This document shows, one piece after another, positions 1-5,580 of a DNA stretch of 7,029 nucleotides (positions are counted from its first letter, which is position 1; every line of letters begins with the position of its first letter). The notes under the pieces are model-generated. The model had not been told where the DNA came from. It ran no database searches and was given only the letters and a program-made list of their open reading frames with translations. Origin of the DNA: Alistipes sp. (GTDB lineage Bacteria > Bacteroidota > Bacteroidia > Bacteroidales > Rikenellaceae); NCBI GenBank assembly GCA_017560305.1, contig JAFYOF010000029.1:1-7029 (forward strand), given 5' to 3'. Made by a program: the position numbers and the translations under genes.

Positions 1-330
1 CAAAGGATAACGCATCGCCCACTCCTGCGCCATACGCACCATAGCCTCATAAACCGAGCTATCGCCGTGTGGGTGGAACTTACCGAGCACATCACCGACA
101 ATACGGGCAGACTTACGGGTCGGCTTGTCAGAGTAGAGATTGAGCTCGTGGCTCATATCAAACAGGATGCGTCGATGTACAGGCTTCAAACCATCACGCA
201 CATCAGGCAACGCACGCGATACGATAACCGACATCGAGTAGTTGATATAAGCGGACTTCATCTCCTCCTCGATATTAATGGGAATAATCCTACCCACCAA
301 CTCGTCTTTCTTTTCTTCTTCGTTCAACAT
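1..330 (-). CDS. gyrA: DNA gyrase subunit A, N-terminal fragment (runs off left edge)
   Basis: GyrA is the DNA-cleaving and rejoining subunit of gyrase, which introduces negative supercoils in the cytoplasm together with GyrB. Only the first 110 residues are present. They match the start of the family's breakage-reunion domain: [20 protein letters not shown] at 18-37, then [15 protein letters not shown] at 40-54, then [20 protein letters not shown] at 73-92. The active-site tyrosine lies beyond the edge. The quinolone-resistance region has Ser91 (E. coli Ser83) and Glu95 (E. coli Asp87), which look like a wild-type, susceptible arrangement. Aligned by eye to E. coli GyrA, there is one extra residue around 59-65. 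The ATG at 330 is the first possible start, because an in-frame TAG lies six codons upstream (346-348). A purine-rich leader precedes it (AGGA about 13 nt upstream). GyrA is preferred over ParC because of this N-terminus and because a clear ParC is encoded elsewhere in the window. Confidence 0.96.
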   Translation of the reverse strand, partial: MLNEEEKKDELVGRIIPINIEEEMKSAYINYSMSVIVSRALPDVRDGLKPVHRRILFDMSHELNLYSDKPTRKSARIVGDVLGKFHPHGDSSVYEAMVRMAQEWAMRYPL

Positions 331-381
331 ATATTTCTTCTTTTCCTAAATTAGCACTTTATGCGCATTACTTTTAATAAG

Positions 382-413
382 CAAAAGTAGTTATTTTTTC
401 TCAAATAAGCAAT
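382..413 (-). promoter_or_regulatory. Probable gyrA promoter, Bacteroidales type (-33/-7)
   Basis: Read on the minus strand, TACTTTTG (382-389) matches the Bacteroides -7 consensus TAnnTTTG exactly. ATTG (410-413) matches three of the four bases of the -33 TTTG element, with 20 bp between the two, inside the usual 19-21 bp range. A perfect TTTG (402-405) also exists but sits only 12 bp from the -7 box, so it is less suitable. The start site would fall near 373-376, giving a leader of about 45 nt before the gyrA ATG at 330. This is a consensus match by eye. Confidence 0.6.
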
Positions 414-418
414 TTTAC

Positions 419-435
419 GCCTCAAATAATGAGGC
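419..435. repeat. Perfect inverted repeat just upstream of the gyrA -33 element
   Basis: GCCTCA (419-424) and TGAGGC (430-435) form a perfect 6-bp inverted repeat around a 5-nt AATAA spacer. It ends 5 bp from the putative -33 element of gyrA (410-413). That position suits an operator or a supercoiling-sensitive structure, but it could also be chance. It is not followed by a clear T-run on either strand, so it is unlikely to be a terminator. Confidence 0.35.
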
Positions 436-524
436 TATTTTGACAATAAATCCCGCCAATACCCCATTTTTGCCCATTTTCGGGCGATTTAAGCGCAAAA
501 AAATTTTCTTCCGAGGGGGTGTCG

Positions 525-567
525 CACATTTTCGCCACTTTTACACCACATTCTCACCCATTCTCCT
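525..567. repeat. Degenerate 11-bp direct repeats (about four units)
   Basis: Plus-strand units are CACATTTTCGC (525-535), CACTTTTACAC (536-546) and CACATTCTCAC (547-557), followed by a shortened CCCATTCTCC-like unit that overlaps the end of the third. Units one and three agree at 9 of 11 positions, and units two and three at 8 of 11. The period is close to one DNA helical turn, and the array lies about 110-155 bp upstream of the gyrA -33 element. Pyrimidine-rich sequence can give such patterns by chance. Confidence 0.3.
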
Positions 568-655
568 ACCCTACAAACGACAAAAATGAATCAACTATTT
601 TCCTAAATACAGATAAATTCCACCACCAAAACACCAGTAACGAAAAAAAATCAAT

Positions 656-676
656 TTTGAATCTTGAATTTTGAAT
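656..676. repeat. Three tandem 7-bp repeats (TTTGAAT)
   Basis: TTTGAAT (656-662), CTTGAAT (663-669) and TTTGAAT (670-676) are contiguous, with one mismatch in the middle copy. They lie between the lolA terminator and the gyrA upstream region. No gene overlaps them. Function is unknown; a slippage-prone microrepeat or a binding site are both possible. Confidence 0.6.
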
Positions 677-706
677 TATCCTGTCTTCGGTGATGGGAGA
701 GGCTAC

Positions 707-743
707 AAAAAAAGGTTGCTGACCCTCTCGCCAACAACCTTTT
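707..743 (-). terminator. Rho-independent terminator of the parC-lolA gene block
   Basis: In minus-strand RNA the arms AAAAGGUUGUUG (743-732) and CAGCAACCUUUU (721-710) pair over 12 bp with a single G-U wobble. They enclose a 10-nt loop (731-722) and run into seven consecutive U residues (713-707). The hairpin begins 3 nt after the lolA stop codon, as expected for the end of an operon. The plus strand also shows four T residues after the stem, but no plus-strand gene leads into it. Confidence 0.9.
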
Positions 744-746
744 CAT

Positions 747-1346
747 CTATCTGAAATCTACTATATCGTAATCTTTATACAACGCCTTCGAGAAACTCTT
801 TATCTTCTCCTTTCGGCTCGCAAACGACTTTATCTCCACATCCACGCGGTCATCATAAAGCAGATACGACACCACCAAAGGCTTTCCCGAGGTTTTATTC
901 ACTGTGAGCACAATCTCACCCTCCTGCTCCTCATCCTGAGCCACTAGTTGCAACACCACCTGCTTTGCATCCTGATTTACAATCTGCGCAGCGTAGTCAT
1001 CTCCCACAAAGTCAAAGCATCGTGTTGGGTTGTCAAGGATGTTTCTGCTCTCCAGATCCACCACATCAACGCTCACCTCCTTGCGGTCGTTATCCACTTC
1101 ATATCGGGTCTTGCCATCGGAGTAGACTTCCGCCACATCAAAGAGGATATAATAGGCATCTCCCGCCACCGAATAACTTCCAGCAGTCGTATAGTCGCCC
1201 GCCTTCACCGAGAATGCAACATCGTAACTACCAAGTCCCTTCACATACTCCGCCACACGGCGTAACACCGCCTGCTCGCCTCCCTGGGCACACGCCGCCG
1301 ACACTCCCATCAGCAACGCCATCATTATCATCACGACTCTACGCAT
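747..1346 (-). CDS. lolA: LolA-like outer-membrane lipoprotein carrier protein
   Basis: This 199-residue protein resembles the LolA-like periplasmic chaperones that Bacteroidota often encode right after ftsK; LolA carries lipoproteins released by LolCDE across the periplasm. It has a signal peptide: MRR, a hydrophobic core at 4-15, and a likely signal peptidase I site after Ala20 (A-C-A, then Q). The mature part shows the family pattern: an amphipathic helix at 24-38, beta strands, and the block VYSDGKTRYEVDNDRKEVSV (74-93), equivalent to the conserved Y-x-DG-x-x-x-x-Y segment, followed by NILDNP (102-107). Cys19 could in principle be a lipidated cysteine, but Ser at -3 makes a poor lipobox. 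The first ATG is preferred because it supplies the basic n-region; Met6, Met8 and Met9 would lose it. It starts 35 bp after ftsK and is last in the operon. The family assignment rests on pattern and neighbourhood; sequence identity in this family is low. Confidence 0.8.
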   Translation of the reverse strand: MRRVVMIMMALLMGVSAACAQGGEQAVLRRVAEYVKGLGSYDVAFSVKAGDYTTAGSYSVAGDAYYILFDVAEVYSDGKTRYEVDNDRKEVSVDVVDLESRNILDNPTRCFDFVGDDYAAQIVNQDAKQVVLQLVAQDEEQEGEIVLTVNKTSGKPLVVSYLLYDDRVDVEIKSFASRKEKIKSFSKALYKDYDIVDFR

Positions 1347-1381
1347 AGGCTTTTTTCTTTATAACGCCGCAGCCCACCGTT

Positions 1382-4252
1382 TTAGTATGTCGAGACGCCC
1401 AACGCCTGCAACTTCGCCTCCAGCGATGGCAGGTCATAGAACTTAATCTCGCGCGGTTTCACACCCATCTGCGGACCTACGATGCCCGCACGCTCCAACT
1501 GCAACATAATACGACCCGCGCGGTTAAATCCAACCTCATAATTGCGCTGAATAGCCGATGTAGAAATCATACCATTCGTCACCGCCGCACGCGCCACCTC
1601 GGCAAAGAGCGAGTCATACTTCATTGGCGCACCACTCTCGCCATCGCTCGCACCCTCTGTGCCCGACTCCATATCAAAGTCTGGCAATCCGTAAGCCGAA
1701 GGATAACCCTGCTGCTTTGAGATAAAGTCCACCAGTCGCTCCACCTCCTTGGTCTCAACCAACGCACACTGAATACGGGTCAGTTCGCCATCCTTCGAGA
1801 AGAGCATATCTCCGCGACCAATGAGTTGGTTTGCACCTGGTTGGTCAATGATGGTACGCGAGTCAATCATCTGCATCACACGGAACGCAATACGGGCAGG
1901 GAAGTTGGCCTTGATACCTCCCGTGATGACCTTCACATCTGGTCGCTGCGTAGCGATAATAAGGTGAATACCCACCGCACGCGCCTTCTGCGCCAATCGC
2001 ATCACAGGCACCTCTACCTCCTTTGCGGTCATAATCAGGTCGGCAAACTCATCGATAATCACCACAATGTAAGGCAAATAACGATGACCCTTATTAGGGT
2101 TAAGACGACGAGATGTAAACTTCTCGTTATACTCCACAATGTTTCTCGCCGTAGCCAGCTTCAGCAACTCCAGACGACTACCCATCTCCTCCACCAAAGA
2201 GTTCAATACGCATACTGCCTTCTTTGGCTCGGTGATGATAGGCTCCTCATCCGACTGCATCTTGGCGAGGAAGTGACGCTCCAGCTTGTTATACACCGAG
2301 AACTCCACCATCTTCGGGTCAATCATCACAAACTTCAGCTGCGCTGGGTGCTTCGTGAAGAGCAACGAAGTGATGATGGCATTCAGACCCACCGACTTAC
2401 CCTGACCCGTAGCACCTGCCACCAAAAGGTGAGGCAACTTCGCCAGGTCAAATGTAAGGTTCTCGTTCTGGATGGTGCGACCAATCACAATCGGCAACTC
2501 CATCTTCGCATTCTGGAACTCCTCCGAGCATATTGACGAGTACATCGACACAATCTGCTTATCGCGGTTAGGCACCTCAATGCCAATTGTACCCTTTCCT
2601 GGGATTGGCGCAATGATACGAATACCCTGCGCACGCAGACTCTGTGCAATATCCTTCTCAAGGCTCTGAATCTTCGAAATCTTCACACCCTGCGCCTGCT
2701 TAATCTCATACAGAGTCACGGTAGGACCCACCGTAGCGTCAATATCCACAATCGGAATACCGAAATACTTCAGCGTCTCCTGAATGCGGCACTTGTTATC
2801 ATAAATCTCGGCGCTGCTCACCTTGTTTGGCGACTTGTAATCCTCCAGCAGCGACACATAAGGCTTCTTGTAATACTCCAAATCACGCAATGGGTCATAG
2901 AGCTCGTTGGAAATCTCCTCCTCAGGCACTGTGCGCACCTTATTCTCAATCACATTCACCACCAAACGCTCCTGCTCAGGTACGATTGATGAATCCATCG
3001 CACGACCTTTTGGATTTACCACAACCTCAAAGTCATCATCCGCCGCAGGCTTTGAAGGAATCACACCACCGCCAACCGTGCCGACTTCAGTCGCTGGCGC
3101 AGGCTTTGCACCACCTGCCGACACAACCTCAAAATCGTCATCCACTAGGTTCTGTGGCTTGCGGTCAAGCAACACATCCACATTTATCTCATTAGGCTTT
3201 GCCGCTGGGTTTGGCATCACCATAAATCCATCCTCATCCTCCACGGGCTCTACCACCACCTGCGGCGCAACTCGCGTCACGGTGTTCTCCACGCGTGGCA
3301 CAACCTCAAAGCCATCACTCTCTGGCTCTGGCGCCGAAACCCTCTGACTACGCTCCTGCTCTCGCTTCTGGGCAAGATACTCGTTCATCGTCATCGGTCT
3401 CTCCTCGGGCTGTGGTTGTGGCTGCGCCGACACCGCCTCCATCTCATACTCTGGCTCTGGCATAGGCACAACATACTCTCTGGGCTCGGGCGATGGCAAC
3501 ACGGGCTCCTGCACGGGCTCTGCAACCGAAGCGCTATGCTCCGCAGGTGCAGTCTGCTCCTCTACGCCCTCCTGAGTCTCTGTCTCCTCCGCAGTCTCCT
3601 CGCCAGCCTTGCGTGATGCGACAAAATCCTTAACACCCGTAAAGATTTTCTCGCTCTTGTCCACCATCTTGTCACTGACATTATTCACCTTGCTGATGAA
3701 GTTGCGATTGATAAACACACCTGTCAAAATCCAACCCACCAACAACACAAGCAACACGCCCACGCCAAGTGCCGACATCAACTCATCAGCACACATAACG
3801 CCCAGCGCACCACCCAAATCGTGCGCCATCTCGGTCTTGCAGTCCACCACACCGAATGTCAGCGAGCCCATAATGAGCACCAGCGCCGAACTCAACACAA
3901 AGTGGTTAAGGCTCAGTTTCTGCTTGCGGAATATGCGCCAGCCAATCATCGTCAAAACAATTGGGATAATCAGGCCGCACACGCCAAACATCTTATCAAC
4001 AAGCAGATATCCCACTTTCGCGCCCACTCCATTGCAGAAGTTCTCAAACGGAATCGTCTCGCCCGAGAGCGATTTATCGTTATTCAATGCTGATATATCC
4101 GACGACCAGTTGAAGAAGTGCGACACCACCGATACAATCGCAAACAGACCGATGGCAACCATCACGATGCCCGATATCCAAATCAGGTTGTCGTTCGATT
4201 GCTCCACTGGTTGCGGCTTCTTCTTGGTACTATTTTTTACACTTTGTGCCAT
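1382..4252 (-). CDS. ftsK: DNA translocase FtsK/SpoIIIE
   Basis: FtsK is a septum-anchored ATP-driven DNA pump that clears and aligns chromosome ends during division. The 956-residue protein has about four N-terminal membrane segments (roughly 23-46, 80-105, 116-136, 159-181). A long Pro/Glu/Val-rich linker follows (about 185-445), then the motor domain. The Walker A motif is GATGQGKS (613-620) and the Walker B is VVIIDEFADL (730-739). The family signature ATQRPDVKVITGGIKANFPA spans 767-786. A C-terminal winged-helix gamma domain covers about 878-940 (STSAIQRNYEVGFNRAGRIM at 897-916); in other bacteria this domain reads polar DNA motifs and contacts XerD. The linker carries four acidic F-E-V-V-like motifs. 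The start at 4252 gives a basic cytoplasmic tail (NSTKKKPQ) before the first helix. It begins 26 bp after murI in an AT-rich gap with only a weak ribosome binding site. The length is at the long side for the family because of the linker. No key motif is missing. Confidence 0.98.
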   Translation of the reverse strand: MAQSVKNSTKKKPQPVEQSNDNLIWISGIVMVAIGLFAIVSVVSHFFNWSSDISALNNDKSLSGETIPFENFCNGVGAKVGYLLVDKMFGVCGLIIPIVLTMIGWRIFRKQKLSLNHFVLSSALVLIMGSLTFGVVDCKTEMAHDLGGALGVMCADELMSALGVGVLLVLLVGWILTGVFINRNFISKVNNVSDKMVDKSEKIFTGVKDFVASRKAGEETAEETETQEGVEEQTAPAEHSASVAEPVQEPVLPSPEPREYVVPMPEPEYEMEAVSAQPQPQPEERPMTMNEYLAQKREQERSQRVSAPEPESDGFEVVPRVENTVTRVAPQVVVEPVEDEDGFMVMPNPAAKPNEINVDVLLDRKPQNLVDDDFEVVSAGGAKPAPATEVGTVGGGVIPSKPAADDDFEVVVNPKGRAMDSSIVPEQERLVVNVIENKVRTVPEEEISNELYDPLRDLEYYKKPYVSLLEDYKSPNKVSSAEIYDNKCRIQETLKYFGIPIVDIDATVGPTVTLYEIKQAQGVKISKIQSLEKDIAQSLRAQGIRIIAPIPGKGTIGIEVPNRDKQIVSMYSSICSEEFQNAKMELPIVIGRTIQNENLTFDLAKLPHLLVAGATGQGKSVGLNAIITSLLFTKHPAQLKFVMIDPKMVEFSVYNKLERHFLAKMQSDEEPIITEPKKAVCVLNSLVEEMGSRLELLKLATARNIVEYNEKFTSRRLNPNKGHRYLPYIVVIIDEFADLIMTAKEVEVPVMRLAQKARAVGIHLIIATQRPDVKVITGGIKANFPARIAFRVMQMIDSRTIIDQPGANQLIGRGDMLFSKDGELTRIQCALVETKEVERLVDFISKQQGYPSAYGLPDFDMESGTEGASDGESGAPMKYDSLFAEVARAAVTNGMISTSAIQRNYEVGFNRAGRIMLQLERAGIVGPQMGVKPREIKFYDLPSLEAKLQALGVSTY
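3015..3322 (-). repeat. Four-copy acidic F-E-V-V motif in the FtsK linker
   Basis: Within ftsK the linker encodes ESDGFEVVPR (311-320), DEDGFMVMPN (339-348), DDDFEVVSAG (371-380) and DDDFEVVVNP (405-414). The aromatic residues F315, F343, F374 and F408 are spaced 28, 31 and 34 residues apart. In DNA, the 11-mer ACAACCTCAAA on the plus strand occurs at 3021-3031, 3123-3133 and 3300-3310, encoding three of the four copies. The copies lie in an otherwise unstructured-looking region, so they may be short binding motifs or the remnants of internal duplication. Confidence 0.7.
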
Positions 4253-4278
4253 AAATATATATAATGTAATCTTCGTTC

Positions 4279-5052
4279 CTATTTCTCATCAAATGCCTTG
4301 CGTCGCAGCCTATCACAATACTCCGCATCAGCAAAACTCAAAAATTCATATCGCGGCTCGTTATCTTCAACCGCCTTGATGCCGTAGTGTTCAAGCAGAC
4401 TCTCCACGCGCTTGCTCACCGCCTCACCCGAGTCTATTATCATCACATCACGCTCTCCCACTACCTGGCGTATCGCTCCCTTTAGGAATGGGTAGTGCGT
4501 ACAGCCCAAAACTATCACATCTACCCCGCTTTCAAGTACCGGTTCAATCACCGCCCTCACCCTCTCCAGCGTCTCGGGGCTCTCCTCCGCATCGGCCTCC
4601 ACAGCCTCCACAAAACCTCTGCCCACAGCCTTTATCACCTCTACGCCCTCACCATATCGCTCCAGCGCCACACGCAGCTTCTCGCTCGCAAGGCTTCTCT
4701 CGGTCGCCACCACCGCCACTCGCTTGCGCTTTGACTTCAGGCAGGCGGGCTTCACTGCAGGCTCAAGTCCCACTATCGGCAACTCCGAAAACCTCTCTCT
4801 TAGGTGGTTTATCGCCGCCGCCGTAGCCGTATTGCACGCCACGACTATGAGTTTGCAATCGTGCCTTAAGAGTTCCTCCACACTCTGCACCGCCAACTCA
4901 CGGATGCGCTCCTCGGGCAGCGAACCATAGGGGCAGTTCTTGCCATCCCCAAGGTATATCAACGACTCATCGGGCAACGCTCTATACAGTTCACGCCATA
5001 CAGAGAGTCCCCCAAAACCTGAATCATATACACCTATGGGTCTGTTATCCAT
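4279..5052 (-). CDS. murI: Glutamate racemase
   Basis: MurI interconverts L- and D-glutamate in the cytoplasm without a cofactor, supplying D-glutamate for the peptidoglycan stem peptide. The 257-residue length is normal for the family. Both halves of the two-cysteine active site are visible: the first Cys73 in VACNTATA (71-78) and the second Cys184 in GCTHYP (183-188). The N-terminal substrate-binding block DSGFGGLSV (10-18) and the YLGD...CPYGS segment (33-44) are also present. The ATG at 5052 lies 2 bp after the aroK stop (TAA-GG-ATG), a spacing that suggests translational coupling; the start is fixed by the conserved IGVYDSG beginning at residue 6. ftsK follows 26 bp downstream. No key residue is missing. 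Confidence 0.98.
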   Translation of the reverse strand: MDNRPIGVYDSGFGGLSVWRELYRALPDESLIYLGDGKNCPYGSLPEERIRELAVQSVEELLRHDCKLIVVACNTATAAAINHLRERFSELPIVGLEPAVKPACLKSKRKRVAVVATERSLASEKLRVALERYGEGVEVIKAVGRGFVEAVEADAEESPETLERVRAVIEPVLESGVDVIVLGCTHYPFLKGAIRQVVGERDVMIIDSGEAVSKRVESLLEHYGIKAVEDNEPRYEFLSFADAEYCDRLRRKAFDEK

Positions 5053-5054
5053 CC

Positions 5055-5570
5055 TTAGTTTGCTAATGAAAGTATCGTTTCTATCAACTCCTCATCACTC
5101 ATCGACACACAATCGATGCAGTGCTTCGCCTGCGAGTAGTAAGGCTCTCGCTCCGCCATATTTGCAGTCATAAAAGCCACCAGCTCCTCGTCATTCAGAC
5201 CTCTCAACTTTGGGCGCTTCTGCCTGCCGTGCGGGCTCAGGCGTGATGCAATCTGCTCGGCGGTGCGACGCAGATAGACACACTCGCCTATCTCGTTCAT
5301 ACGCGCCATATTATCCTTCCAGGTAGGTACTCCGCCACCCGTTGAGACCACGACATCGCCCTCCTCGGCCGCTATCTCCTCAATAATCTCTCGCTCCTTT
5401 GTGCGGAAATACTCCTCACCCTGATAATGAAATATATCACTCACGGATGCTCCCTCACGCTCCTCGATGAGCGAGTCCATATCCACGAAGCGCATCTCGC
5501 CTCGTCGGGCAACTTTTCGACCAAGCGAACTCTTGCCGCATCCCATATATCCTACCAAAAAGAGTTTCAT
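5055..5570 (-). CDS. aroK: Shikimate kinase
   Basis: AroK phosphorylates shikimate to shikimate 3-phosphate with ATP, the fifth step of the chorismate pathway for aromatic amino acids and related compounds. The 171-residue protein is a single P-loop domain of normal family length. Walker A is GYMGCGKS (7-14). Asp30 and Asp32 in FVDMD are the Mg2+/shikimate-binding acidic residues, Arg56 in YFRTKE (54-59) and the STGGGVP loop (76-82) bind shikimate. A lid region with RQKRPKLRG (116-124) precedes the conserved REPYYSQA (141-148). The ATG at 5570 places the P-loop at the expected distance from the N-terminus. The gap to the parC stop is 9 bp and contains no clear Shine-Dalgarno sequence; murI starts 2 bp downstream. 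The symbol aroK rather than aroL is by convention for a single-domain enzyme. Confidence 0.97.
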   Translation of the reverse strand: MKLFLVGYMGCGKSSLGRKVARRGEMRFVDMDSLIEEREGASVSDIFHYQGEEYFRTKEREIIEEIAAEEGDVVVSTGGGVPTWKDNMARMNEIGECVYLRRTAEQIASRLSPHGRQKRPKLRGLNDEELVAFMTANMAEREPYYSQAKHCIDCVSMSDEELIETILSLAN

Positions 5571-5571
5571 C

Positions 5572-5580
5572 CTACGCCAT
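5572..5580 (-). other. Two-codon start-stop (ATG GCG TAG) bridging parC and aroK
   Basis: On the minus strand the parC stop TAA overlaps an ATG by one base (TAATG). That ATG opens a Met-Ala reading frame that ends in TAG one base before the aroK ATG at 5570. The arrangement could let terminating ribosomes slide or re-initiate onto aroK, but it may be accidental. Confidence 0.25.

Larger units (their letters stand above)
331..746. other. Intergenic region between lolA and gyrA, no gene seen
   Basis: This 416-bp stretch is clearly more AT-rich than the flanking genes. In minus-strand order it holds the lolA terminator (707-743), three tandem 7-bp repeats (656-676), a degenerate 11-bp repeat (525-567), an inverted repeat (419-435) and the putative gyrA promoter (382-413). 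I found no convincing open reading frame: the few ATGs on the minus strand, for example near 561, close after a handful of codons. I recognised no tRNA, riboswitch or known RNA family. A small RNA between 430 and 700 cannot be excluded by reading alone. Confidence 0.7.

Noticed and set aside
361..368. Palindrome ATGCGCAT in the gyrA leader
   Set aside because: Eight bases without a loop or further symmetry is short enough to occur by chance, and nothing links it to a known regulator.
402..405. Perfect TTTG as the -33 element of gyrA
   Set aside because: Only 12 bp separate it from the -7 box, whereas the Bacteroides arrangement needs about 19-21 bp; the ATTG at 410-413 fits better.
472..485. 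Short inverted repeat GCCC-ATTTTC-GGGC
   Set aside because: Only a 4-bp stem, with no proper T-run and no gene that needs termination here; likely chance.
1826..2536. 236-codon plus-strand open frame antisense to the FtsK motor domain
   Set aside because: Opposite the Walker motifs of FtsK; the product is His/Arg/Leu-rich with no domain pattern.
3609..4379. 256-codon plus-strand open frame antisense to the ftsK membrane region and the murI end
   Set aside because: It crosses two minus-strand genes with clear motifs and has a low-complexity Thr/Pro/Ser-rich product with no family resemblance.
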